Positions 7,237-14,626 of a DNA stretch of 14,638 nt are shown here, one piece after another; positions within the stretch are counted from its first letter, which is position 1, and every line of letters begins with the position of its first letter. Both the position numbers and the translations under genes were made by a program. Under the pieces are notes generated by a model. The model was not told where the DNA came from. It saw only the letters and a list, made by a program, of their open reading frames with translations, and did not search any database. Location of the stretch: positions 1-14,638 of the forward strand of contig LKUE01000328.1 in NCBI GenBank assembly GCA_001412365.1, written 5' to 3'. Source of the stretch: Desulfuromonas sp. SDB (GTDB lineage Bacteria; SDB-A).

Positions 7237-8429
7237 TGGCATTTGGCATGAAATTAATGGATTTAATTGAATATCATGATCCCTCCGGGGAGGAAATGGT
7301 TCATAAAATACCGGAGCAGGGATCCGGAGAAACAAAACTGGGCAGCAGATTGATTGTACGGGAAGATCAACAGGCGGTATTTTTCAGAGACGGGCAAGCC
7401 CTGGATGTATTTGGTCCGGGAAAACATGTTCTGACCACTGCCAACCTACCCCTTCTCAACAGATTGGTGGGAGCGGCTTTTGACGGCAACACTCCATTCC
7501 GTACCGAGGTAATATTTGTCAATACTAAAACTTTCACTAACGCAAAATGGGGCACCCCTGAACCCATTCCCTTCAGGGACAAGGAGTTAAAGTTAATCAG
7601 AATAAGGGCGTTCGGCGCATATTCCTTGAGAATAATCGAAGCCCAGCTTTTTGTTAATAAAATCGTTGGCTCCCAAGGCATCTACAGAAGAGAAGAAATT
7701 GAAGATTTTCTCAGAAGTATTATTATAGCCCGGTTTACTGATTTTCTGGGAGAAGTGGCGTCCAAGGGACTGTCAATTTTTGATTTAGCCAGCAATTACG
7801 ATGAAGTTGCAGTGGGAGGAAAAGCCAGGATTCAACAGGATTTCGAAAAATATGGACTGGAGATACCTGATTTTCTGATCCAGGCAATTAGCTTACCGGA
7901 AAAAGTCCAAGAAATGATAGATGAAAGAGGAGCAGTGGAAGCGATGGGGGGCTTAGGCGGATTTACTCAATTCCAGGCAGCCAAGGCGATGAGAGAAGCA
8001 GCCAGCAATGAAGGTGGTGGTGCGGGAATGGGCATGGGTATGGGTGCAGGTTTGGGCATGGGAATGATGATGCCGGGAATGATCAATAATGCCTTCCAGC
8101 AATCTCAGCAGCAAAATCAGGGAGGGGGAGGAGCAGCGGCTATGATTAATTGTCCCCACTGTAATACTCCTGTCCCCGCAAATTCAAAATTTTGTCCGAG
8201 TTGCGGCAAACCGGTGCAAGTGGGCACACCTTGTCCTAAATGTGGTCAACCAGTGCCATCCGGCTCTAAATTTTGTCCCCACTGTGGAAATGAAATGAAA
8301 ACTGGAGCGGTGTACTGTTCTAACTGCGGTAATGAAATTCCCCAAGGTTCAAAATTTTGTCCCCATTGCGGCAATTCCATGGGACAGAATCCTCCTTCCC
8401 AAGATCAGCCTTCTCAAGATACAGAGTAA
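7236..8429 (+). CDS. SPFH-domain protein with three C-terminal double zinc ribbons (YdjI / 'virion core protein' type)
   Basis: A 397-aa protein. Residues about 35-235 form an SPFH/band-7-like domain with its start 'SRLIVREDQQAVFFRDGQ', the 'FGPGKHVL' turn, and the end segment 'YGLEIPDFLIQAISLPEKVQEMIDERGA'. This subgroup includes B. subtilis YdjI and is often called virion core protein-like. Residues 258-302 are a Gly/Met then Gln-rich flexible linker. Six CxxC knuckles follow as three double zinc ribbons: Cys306/309 with 320/323, Cys333/336 with 347/350, and Cys361/364 with 375/378. There is no transmembrane anchor, so it probably acts on the inner face of the membrane through a partner. 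SD AGGAG at 7225-7229. In B. subtilis, ydjI lies in an operon with a PspA-family gene. No PspA is visible here; the 174-aa helical protein takes the adjacent place. Confidence 0.92.
   Translation: MAFGMKLMDLIEYHDPSGEEMVHKIPEQGSGETKLGSRLIVREDQQAVFFRDGQALDVFGPGKHVLTTANLPLLNRLVGAAFDGNTPFRTEVIFVNTKTFTNAKWGTPEPIPFRDKELKLIRIRAFGAYSLRIIEAQLFVNKIVGSQGIYRREEIEDFLRSIIIARFTDFLGEVASKGLSIFDLASNYDEVAVGGKARIQQDFEKYGLEIPDFLIQAISLPEKVQEMIDERGAVEAMGGLGGFTQFQAAKAMREAASNEGGGAGMGMGMGAGLGMGMMMPGMINNAFQQSQQQNQGGGGAAAMINCPHCNTPVPANSKFCPSCGKPVQVGTPCPKCGQPVPSGSKFCPHCGNEMKTGAVYCSNCGNEIPQGSKFCPHCGNSMGQNPPSQDQPSQDTE
8151..8378 (+). repeat. Three tandem zinc-ribbon units in the SPFH gene
   Basis: A unit of 27-28 codons is repeated three times, each ending with SKFCPxCG, and the DNA word AAATTTTGTCC recurs at 81- and 84-base steps near 8187, 8268 and 8352. 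The last two copies share nearly identical bases (TTTTGTCCCCA), pointing to tandem duplication within the gene. Confidence 0.85.
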
Positions 8430-8434
8430 AAATT

Positions 8435-8950
8435 ATGCGTTTACATTTACTTTTTTTATTTATTTTTCTCATCCCCGGGCTGGTATGTTCCAGCGCCCTG
8501 GAGATATCCACAGGGGGAGTGTTAATATCCTCTGACTACTTCAGCTCCGGACAGACTATTGACTTCAAATACAGTCATTCCCTTAATTTATTGGGATTCC
8601 AACCTCTGGCTAAATTTTCCTTTATCCAGGCTCAGGGTTCTCAAAGACCGGATCTTCAGTTGCATTCCTATCAATTTTACACCGGCTTGAAAAGAAATTT
8701 GTTCAATCCCACTCCCCGAAGTGAAATTGTATTTTCACTCTTACCAGGATTAAGCCATACTACCATATCCACTGAGACAGCCAGTGAAAGTTCAATAATT
8801 CCGTGGGTTGGTTGTGCCCTGGGCTATCAGTTTAAATTTTTTGAACCAGTTAAACTGGTTGCGGACATCGCTGGCAATTATTCTCTGGATAAAAGCAACA
8901 CCTTATTTTTCGGACTGACTCTGGGAATTGAATTAAACAAAGGATTTTAA
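8435..8950 (+). CDS. Small exported protein, probable outer-membrane beta-barrel
   Basis: A 171-aa protein not assigned to a family. The start is the ATG at 8435, five bases after the SPFH stop; the open frame extends upstream inside the SPFH gene but only the later ATG opens a signal peptide. Residues 1-21 (MRLHLLFLFIFLIPGLVCSSA) are a typical Sec signal. Cys18 is preceded by Val, so it is a poor lipobox and ordinary signal peptidase cleavage near residue 21 is more likely. The mature part alternates polar and hydrophobic residues in about eight short strands with Gly/Asn turns and ends in a strand 'TLFFGLTLGIELNKGF', in keeping with a small outer-membrane barrel, though the final residue Phe is the only C-terminal signature. 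Its SD site is weak, so translation is probably coupled. Confidence 0.75.
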   Translation: MRLHLLFLFIFLIPGLVCSSALEISTGGVLISSDYFSSGQTIDFKYSHSLNLLGFQPLAKFSFIQAQGSQRPDLQLHSYQFYTGLKRNLFNPTPRSEIVFSLLPGLSHTTISTETASESSIIPWVGCALGYQFKFFEPVKLVADIAGNYSLDKSNTLFFGLTLGIELNKGF

Positions 8951-9607
8951 ATGTTGAGAATTATCTTAATCATATCATCACTGGCAGTAATAGTTTTATC
9001 AGCAGGATGCCAGAGGGAAACCAACTTATTCAGGATAAACGAGGACTATTTCCCCACTCCGGATACCGGAAGTTATTGGACTTATTCCAACCTGCAAACT
9101 AATGACCACATTACTGTCTCCGTAAATGAAATTGATTTATTTTATGAAGGTAGATACTGTTATCAATGGATCTGGAATAATGAAAATATATACCTGTGGA
9201 AAGATGACAATAATATATATTCCCATCAATTAAGACAGAAATACTTCGGAGGAGACGGCTGGGATGTTGAAAACCGGTGGGCTCCTCTGTTCAGATTGCC
9301 ATTTTTAGACGGGGATCAATGGCAGGATAATTTTCATAATTCAATTAATATTTTGGGAGATATTTTTGAAATTGAAGTAAATACTGAAGTTAAAATTAGT
9401 TTACAGGGAGATGTAACTACCCCCGCCAGTAATTTTTCCAATTGTTATAAAATTACCTATATCCGCAATATACAAGAACAATCAGCATTATTAGGCAATT
9501 TAAATGAAGCTGATTCTGTTTATTACTGGTTAGCCCCTGGTGTGGGAATAGTAAAATTCCAAGACAGTACCGGAGTTTACAGTTTAACTGACTATCAATT
9601 TAATTAA
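8951..9607 (+). CDS. Predicted lipoprotein of unknown function
   Basis: A 218-aa protein whose ATG directly follows the preceding stop codon. The signal peptide (1-19) ends LSAG, with Cys20 as the expected lipidated residue. The mature part is rich in Trp, Tyr, Asn and Asp and predicted to be all-beta. It contains 'PTPDTGSYWTY' near the start and 'YYWLAPGVGIVKFQDS' near the end. The YWxAPGVGxVK block is a recurring end motif of uncharacterised lipoproteins in Bacteroidota-like genomes, by my recollection. It is located between an exported barrel-like protein and a transporter, and probably acts at the periplasmic face of a membrane. It shares one base with the transporter gene. Confidence 0.85.
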   Translation: MLRIILIISSLAVIVLSAGCQRETNLFRINEDYFPTPDTGSYWTYSNLQTNDHITVSVNEIDLFYEGRYCYQWIWNNENIYLWKDDNNIYSHQLRQKYFGGDGWDVENRWAPLFRLPFLDGDQWQDNFHNSINILGDIFEIEVNTEVKISLQGDVTTPASNFSNCYKITYIRNIQEQSALLGNLNEADSVYYWLAPGVGIVKFQDSTGVYSLTDYQFN

Positions 9608-11097
9608 TGCCCCTCTTTCTACTGGCAATATGGGAATTAATCTATATTGGATTAATACTAACCGTTAAAAAAAACTGGTTTAACCTACCTCTCCAGTACA
9701 AATTAAATAAGCACAAGCTGTTGCTTTTATTTGCTCCAGCTTTATTCTACCTTTTAATTCCCCTGATGCAATATTACCGGTTTTCTGAGCTTTACCTGGC
9801 ATCCTTCGTCTTTCTAAATGTCTACCTGTACTTTATTATCTTTGAAGATTACCGGGCTCTGGCTTCCTGGTGCGGAGTAATCGCCATTTTCATTATAGGG
9901 ATTTTAAATTTAGATAAAGCTTTTGGGGTTGAAATTATTGAACAGGAAGTGCTGTGGAAAGGAGTCAACTGGAATGTAATCGGTATTTTCACCGGAACCA
10001 TGATCGTGGCAGATTTATTCATGAAATCCAAAGTGCCTGAATTACTGGCAGAGATATTTATCGCCCGGGCTTCTACGGTGGGATTAGCCATAATTATTGT
10101 ATCCGCTTTTTCAGGATTGATTTCCGCAGTTTGTGAAAATGTCGCCACCGTACTGATTGTCGCCCCCATCGCCTTTAAAATTGCCAAACGGTTAAAAGTA
10201 TCCCCTGCTCCATTTTTAATTGCCATTGCCATTGCCTCTAATTTAGAAGGGGCAGCCACCTTAATCGGAGATCCCCCCAGCATCATTTTAGCCGCCAACA
10301 CCAATATGACCTTCAATGAATTTTTCTGGTTCCTGGGAAGACCATCTTTATTTTTTGCAGTGCAGCTAGGGGCAGTGGGAGGTATTTATGTGCTGTACCT
10401 GCTGTTTAAAAAATATAAGCAGCCCGTTGAAAAAATTGAAAAAACTGAAATCATATCCTGGATTCCCACCTATCTGTTGGGATTATTAACTTTAGGTCTT
10501 GCTCTTCTATCCATTTTCAATCTGGGATTTGAGATTACCGGTGGACCTTTATGCATGGTCATTGCAGTGGGGGGATTAATTTGGTGGAAATTCAAAATTT
10601 CCATCAAGGGAACTATCAGAAAAATAATCAGGGAATTTGATTTTGAAACAGTATTCTTGCTCATGGGGATATTTATTTTGGTAGCGGGACTTTCCCATTC
10701 CGGAGTAATTGTCAATGTGGCTAAATTTTTAAGCCAGCAGGCAGGTAATAATTTCTTATTGACTTTTATTTTTCTCACCTTGATGAGCATGATTTTTTCA
10801 GCATTTATTGACAATGTGCCTTACGTAACCGCCATGATTCCCATAAGTTTAACTATGGCTTTGGAGATGGGATTAAGTCTTCCCCAGACCTATGCCCTGG
10901 CTTATGCCATTGCCATCGGCGCTTCCATCGGCGGCAATATTACTCCTATCGGAGCTTCTGCTAACATCGTAGCAGTAGGATTGCTAAAAAAAGAAGGATA
11001 TCGGACATCCTTTATCGAATTTGTAAAAATCGGTCTTCCCTTTACCTTGGTAGCTACCCTCATCGCTTCTGCCTTTATCATCTTATTTTGGCACTAA
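9607..11097 (+). CDS. ArsB/NhaD/CitM-superfamily (ion transporter superfamily) permease
   Basis: A 496-aa integral membrane protein with about 12-14 hydrophobic segments, coupled to the upstream lipoprotein by a one-base overlap (TAATG) without its own clear ribosome-binding site. It carries the two related re-entrant-loop signatures of the superfamily: ASNLEGAATLIGDPPS (210-225) with 'ENVATVLIVAPIA' before it, and IGGNITPIGASAN (441-453) preceded by 'SAFIDNVPYVTAMIPI' (398-413). ArsB, NhaD sodium/proton antiporters, citrate carriers and SLC13 proteins share these. The first loop ends PPS where PPN is usual. The first ~85 residues add two or three membrane segments beyond the core, which seems to begin near 'GVNWNVIGIFTGTMIV' (119-134). 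Substrate cannot be told from sequence: no arsenical, citrate or other diagnostic genes lie near. Superfamily call is confident, specificity is unknown. Confidence 0.9.
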   Translation: MPLFLLAIWELIYIGLILTVKKNWFNLPLQYKLNKHKLLLLFAPALFYLLIPLMQYYRFSELYLASFVFLNVYLYFIIFEDYRALASWCGVIAIFIIGILNLDKAFGVEIIEQEVLWKGVNWNVIGIFTGTMIVADLFMKSKVPELLAEIFIARASTVGLAIIIVSAFSGLISAVCENVATVLIVAPIAFKIAKRLKVSPAPFLIAIAIASNLEGAATLIGDPPSIILAANTNMTFNEFFWFLGRPSLFFAVQLGAVGGIYVLYLLFKKYKQPVEKIEKTEIISWIPTYLLGLLTLGLALLSIFNLGFEITGGPLCMVIAVGGLIWWKFKISIKGTIRKIIREFDFETVFLLMGIFILVAGLSHSGVIVNVAKFLSQQAGNNFLLTFIFLTLMSMIFSAFIDNVPYVTAMIPISLTMALEMGLSLPQTYALAYAIAIGASIGGNITPIGASANIVAVGLLKKEGYRTSFIEFVKIGLPFTLVATLIASAFIILFWH

Positions 11098-11103
11098 TAT
11101 TTA

Positions 11104-11132
11104 TTGATATCAGGTGAATTATTTATTACAAT
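11104..11132 (+). promoter_or_regulatory. Strong sigma70-type promoter for the OmpA-family operon
   Basis: TTGATA (11104-11109) and TACAAT (11127-11132) are separated by exactly 17 bases, within the 102-base gap before the OmpA-family gene. Initiation near 11139 would give a leader of about 60 bases. A second, weaker pair (TTAACT 11144-11149, 16 bases, TATAAA 11166-11171) lies downstream. No terminator for the preceding transporter operon is visible, so some read-through is likely. Confidence 0.6.
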
Positions 11133-11135
11133 GAG

Positions 11136-11145
11136 AACAATTGTT
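11136..11145. promoter_or_regulatory. Perfect 10-bp palindrome at the predicted transcription start
   Basis: AACAATTGTT is a perfect palindrome lying four bases past the -10 box of the OmpA-operon promoter, across the expected start site. That is an operator-like position. The arms are short and no second copy is seen, so the regulatory reading is tentative. Confidence 0.3.
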
Positions 11146-11199
11146 AACTGTACTATTTTGTCAGTTATAAAATTTATTACCTTAACAGGAGGAAGGTAG

Positions 11200-13137
11200 A
11201 TGATGAAAAGATTTGTCGTAATCTGCAGTGTTCTTTTTATCTCCAGCTCTCTGCTAGCAGTGGTCAATCTTGATCATTCCACCGGATTATTCAGAATTCC
11301 GGTAGCTGGTAATCAGGGAAAAGGACAGTTCACTTTTGATGTAAGATACATGGTTAGTTATTTCGATTTTGAAGATTCATTCCCCACCACCTTGTATTAT
11401 TATGATACTACCACAGTGGGAGGGATAACCGTAATCGACACTACCATTGTAGATTCAACCATTCATACCGGTGATGCTATTGTAAGTATGACTATTCCCT
11501 TTGGAATGTCCTACTGTATAACTGATCACGACGAGATTGGACTGGGCTGGGTTTACTACTATGATGCAGTATTGACCCAGAGTATCCACATACGCCCGGA
11601 TAATCCCGGTTACATAGACAACGATTCCCTGGGGCATTATCCCTATTTCGGCAGGGCAAACGTGGTCAGTTCAGGCATTGGCGATCTCACCTTATTCTAC
11701 AAGAGGACCTTTGACTTCAACGAGAAGTTCTCCATGGGAGCACTAGCCGAGATCATTGTACCTACTGGCAGTGAAAGGGAAGAGAATTTTCCAGCACGCA
11801 CTGAACCGGACACCTTAAGACAAAGTGATGAAAACATTGAACGGGACGGAGGAGTATTCAGAGATTTCCGTCAAGGATTTGGAGGAGGAATTAGTTTGAT
11901 GGGTACGATGAAACCCACTCAGGAATCACCCATTGCCTTCACCGGTCTTCTGGGTTACCGATATCACGGTTACTCCGAACATCAGATATTAAATCTGGGG
12001 TTAGGAACCCAGTTCAAGGGTAAATACTTTGAACCTTATGTAGAACTATCCGGAGATTTTTATCTCAATGATGACAGCATTGCCAATCCGTTCAGGGTTA
12101 CTCCGGGAATAAGGTTTACCTCATTACCGGGGCTTTTCTTAGACATTGCTTACGATTTCAGACTTACCGAAAACAATCAGGAAAATGTAGAAAGTTATGG
12201 CACTTATCCCGATTGGCAGGCGAGTATAGGTTTCGGATGGACTCATGATTTCATGCCTCCCAAACCCAAATTAGCAACCATTGCGGGAACGGTTATAGAT
12301 GCGGATACCAAGCTGCCCATTCCCGGGGCAATACTAAGTTTTTCCGATACTCTGATTCCCAATATCACCACGGATGAATTTGGAATATGGATGGTTTCCG
12401 GCATTGAAGCGCCCATAGATTTAATCGTTGAGGCTGACGCTGAAGGATACCTGGGCAGCGACCCCATTCCCATGATTCTTTATCCCGGAGATCTCATCGA
12501 AGACATTACTATCGCCTTGAATGAACAAATTATTCAGGGCTCCATCAAAGGGATTGTTTACGAATTAGGAGCACAGGGAGACATTACTCCTATCGTAGCT
12601 ACCCTGAATATCTCCGGAGACACCACCGCAGTATTGCCCACCAATGAATTTGGAGAATTTGAAATAATCCTTTCTCCAGGAAGCTACAGCATTGAAGCCA
12701 GTGTACCCGGATATATTGCCCAATCCAAAGATTACAGTTTAGCCCAGGATCAAATCTTAACCACTGAATTTCATCTGCTCAAGGAAAGAGCGGAAATAGT
12801 ATTCCACAATATCAATTTTGAAGTTAATAAATCAGATATACTACCTGAATCCTATCCCATCCTCGACCAGGTGGCTGCAATTCTCAGGGACAATCCTTCT
12901 GTGCGTATTGAAATTCAAGGGCATACTGACAGTGATGGAAGCCGCTCTTACAATCAGAGTCTTTCCGAAGCCAGGGCAAATTCAGTTAGAAGCTATCTGC
13001 TCAACACCGAAGGGATTTCTCCGGACCGTTTAATTGCACGCGGATACGGCGAAGACCGGCTGGCCATATCTCCGGAAAGATCGGCTGAGGATAAGAGATT
13101 TAATAGAAGAGTTGAATTTCACGTATTAGAAAATTAA
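11200..13137 (+). CDS. OmpA-family outer-membrane protein with two carboxypeptidase-regulatory-like domains
   Basis: A 645-aa exported protein. AGGAGG at 11187-11192 favours the first of two adjacent ATGs. Residues 1-20 are a signal peptide ending SLLA. Residues about 24-352 are beta-rich with Gly/Tyr/Asp-rich turns, read as an outer-membrane barrel. Residues about 359-440 ('ATIAGTVIDADTKLPIPGA') and about 447-522 ('GSIKGIVYELG', 'TNEFGEFEIILSPGSYSIEA') are two Ig-like carboxypeptidase-regulatory-type domains. Residues about 533-643 are the OmpA C-terminal domain that holds peptidoglycan: 'NINFEVNKSDI', GHTDSDGSRSYNQSLSEARA with Asp577 and Arg592 (the pair that binds diaminopimelate in OmpA), and 'GYGEDRL'. 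The protein would tie the outer membrane to the wall. It heads a three-gene operon, and the next gene begins 12 bases after it. Confidence 0.93.
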   Translation: MMKRFVVICSVLFISSSLLAVVNLDHSTGLFRIPVAGNQGKGQFTFDVRYMVSYFDFEDSFPTTLYYYDTTTVGGITVIDTTIVDSTIHTGDAIVSMTIPFGMSYCITDHDEIGLGWVYYYDAVLTQSIHIRPDNPGYIDNDSLGHYPYFGRANVVSSGIGDLTLFYKRTFDFNEKFSMGALAEIIVPTGSEREENFPARTEPDTLRQSDENIERDGGVFRDFRQGFGGGISLMGTMKPTQESPIAFTGLLGYRYHGYSEHQILNLGLGTQFKGKYFEPYVELSGDFYLNDDSIANPFRVTPGIRFTSLPGLFLDIAYDFRLTENNQENVESYGTYPDWQASIGFGWTHDFMPPKPKLATIAGTVIDADTKLPIPGAILSFSDTLIPNITTDEFGIWMVSGIEAPIDLIVEADAEGYLGSDPIPMILYPGDLIEDITIALNEQIIQGSIKGIVYELGAQGDITPIVATLNISGDTTAVLPTNEFGEFEIILSPGSYSIEASVPGYIAQSKDYSLAQDQILTTEFHLLKERAEIVFHNINFEVNKSDILPESYPILDQVAAILRDNPSVRIEIQGHTDSDGSRSYNQSLSEARANSVRSYLLNTEGISPDRLIARGYGEDRLAISPERSAEDKRFNRRVEFHVLEN

Positions 13138-13149
13138 TGAGGTGATACC

Positions 13150-13962
13150 ATGAGAATTAAAATTGCATGCTTATTATTAATTATTATCACGGTATCTCTT
13201 GTAGCTGAGGTGCCGACAAGGATATTGACATTTGAAACCGGGTATATTTTACCTCATCGCCATTCAAAAATCGGGATTGGAGATGCCGCAGTGGGATTAT
13301 ACGATTATTTCCAAATTGGTTCTAACACCACTATGGATATGATCCTGGTTCCCAATATCAAGGTAAAAGCTGGATACTACTTCGGGGAAAAATTCCCCCT
13401 TTCCATTGCCATGGGCGGTCTTTACTGGGATTTTCTGGGATTTTCCCCCCTGGTTGCCCAGTCCTCATCTGAACTGCTCACTGACGAATTAACCGGAACT
13501 CTGGCGGGTAAACTTTACGGATATTCATTTTACTGGTCCGCCAGCTACGGAGTGGTTCCGGGATTAGCAGACGTTCATATTAACTACAAAGTAGATCATA
13601 CCGTATCCGATATCAGAGGTATTGGTGATTTCACCATTGATCCCCGTGAATATGTAGATAACACTGACATCTACATCGTCAGCGCAGAAGTGTGGGGAAA
13701 CAACAAAGGGTGGCACCATACCATGACTGCAGGAAATAATTTAACTGCCGGTTTATTCAATTTCTATACCGAACTTGGTTATGATTTTGAGATGGAAAAA
13801 CTTAAATGGGGAATTGGATTAGGAGTTCCCGCGGGAGGCAACGGAGAAATTCTGTTGGGAGTTGTCGGTCCCGGAGTAGAGTTTGAAGATATAAATTCCG
13901 GAGTCATTCCGGTTCTAGCAGCCACATGGACCTTTGGCTACGGGGAGGAAGAAAATGAATAG
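13150..13962 (+). CDS. Exported beta-rich protein, probable outer-membrane barrel
   Basis: A 270-aa protein with signal peptide 1-19 (MRIKIACLLLIIITVSLVA), preceded by a GAGGTGAT ribosome-binding site. The mature part is full of alternating strands with Gly-rich turns ('GIGDAAVGLYDYFQIGS', 'VKAGYYFGEKFPLSIAMGG', 'LKWGIGLGVPAGG') and ends in a strand 'PVLAATWTFGYGEEENE'. This fits a 10-12-stranded barrel, with a short charged tail after the last aromatic strand. I cannot name a family. It is the second gene of the OmpA-family operon, 12 bases after the first, and overlaps the next gene by eight bases. Confidence 0.8.
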   Translation: MRIKIACLLLIIITVSLVAEVPTRILTFETGYILPHRHSKIGIGDAAVGLYDYFQIGSNTTMDMILVPNIKVKAGYYFGEKFPLSIAMGGLYWDFLGFSPLVAQSSSELLTDELTGTLAGKLYGYSFYWSASYGVVPGLADVHINYKVDHTVSDIRGIGDFTIDPREYVDNTDIYIVSAEVWGNNKGWHHTMTAGNNLTAGLFNFYTELGYDFEMEKLKWGIGLGVPAGGNGEILLGVVGPGVEFEDINSGVIPVLAATWTFGYGEEENE

Positions 13963-14584
13963 AAAATTATTAATTACTTTAGTCATGCTTACCGTGCTGT
14001 TTGCCGGTTGTATTTCAGTTATTCATGTCTCCACCCGCTCTGATCCTCAAACTTTGGATACCTCAGTGGGAGGAAGACTTAATAAATTTTACGACTGGGA
14101 AAAAGTATCCGGACTGGATATACCCGAAGATATCGAATTTAAAGTTTCCCGGGTGAGATTCCACTCTCATGTGGCGGTAAGTGTTCAGGACACCATTTAT
14201 CTAGATTCCAGTACTATTTATGTGTTTATCAGTAAAACTGATTCCACCGATGTGCCCATGGACACCACTTTACTCACTCCTCCGGTGAATCCCTCCTTTG
14301 ACTTGAACAACCACAGACTGCTGGTGACCATTGACTTCGATCCTATTGCCCCCGGAGACAGCGCCAACTTCACCGTGGATGCGGAAGTTGCCTTAGCCGA
14401 CATCAACTGGGTGGATGATGTAATTCAATCCCGACAGGATTTTTACATCAAGGCGATACTGATTCCCCGGGTTATAGATTTCAATTTCGATTCAGATGTA
14501 ACCGCTTATCTCGACGACACCTGGCTGCTTCTGGATTTTGAAAAGGAAACCGGGGGATTATTTCCCCTGCTGAACTTGTTTTAG
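13955..14584 (+). CDS. Predicted lipoprotein, last gene of the OmpA-family operon
   Basis: A 209-aa protein. The ATG at 13955 is chosen over an earlier in-frame ATG at 13934 because GGGAGG (13943-13948) lies six bases before it and it opens a clean signal peptide. Residues 1-18 end LFAG with Cys19 as the lipidation site. The mature part is Asp/Thr/Val-rich and looks all-beta ('VSRVRFHSHVAVSVQDTIYLDSSTIYVFIS', 'RLLVTIDFDPIAPGDSANFTVDAEVALADINW'), like an Ig-type or periplasmic beta sandwich. No family is recognised. It overlaps the preceding gene by eight bases and is followed 10 bases later by a terminator. Its co-expression with an OmpA protein and a second barrel protein suggests an envelope complex, by inference. 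Confidence 0.85.
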   Translation: MNRKLLITLVMLTVLFAGCISVIHVSTRSDPQTLDTSVGGRLNKFYDWEKVSGLDIPEDIEFKVSRVRFHSHVAVSVQDTIYLDSSTIYVFISKTDSTDVPMDTTLLTPPVNPSFDLNNHRLLVTIDFDPIAPGDSANFTVDAEVALADINWVDDVIQSRQDFYIKAILIPRVIDFNFDSDVTAYLDDTWLLLDFEKETGGLFPLLNLF

Positions 14585-14594
14585 CTGAAACTTT

Positions 14595-14626
14595 CCGGTC
14601 TGACCATATGGTCAGACCGGTTTTTT
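14595..14626 (+). terminator. Intrinsic terminator of the OmpA-family operon
   Basis: CCGGTCTGACC (14595-14605) and GGTCAGACCGG (14610-14620) form a perfect 11-bp stem with an ATAT loop (self-complementary, so the palindrome is 26 bases). Six T follow (14621-14626). It begins 11 bases after the last stop codon. This is a textbook Rho-independent terminator. Confidence 0.97.

Noticed and set aside
8151-8378. Direct repeats with regular spacing that might suggest a CRISPR-like or satellite array
   Set aside because: They fall in frame and encode zinc-ribbon units of 27-28 codons with changing third bases; protein repeats explain them fully.
8332-8535. Plus-strand and minus-strand small frames across the SPFH/barrel-gene junction
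   Set aside because: They overlap the zinc-ribbon coding and the signal peptide of the next gene in other frames and have no start signals.
8435-8950. Lipoprotein reading of the small exported protein at Cys18
   Set aside because: The residue before the Cys is Val and the -3 residue is Gly; this does not fit a lipobox, and cleavage after residue 21 is more natural.
9849-10814. Minus-strand open frames of 155 and 114 codons within the transporter gene
   Set aside because: They are opposite strongly hydrophobic membrane-protein coding, which commonly leaves open antisense frames; no support for translation.
9607-11097. Arsenite efflux (arsB) assignment
   Set aside because: The superfamily loops are shared by carriers of many ions, and no arsR, arsC or arsA is nearby, so the symbol is not justified.
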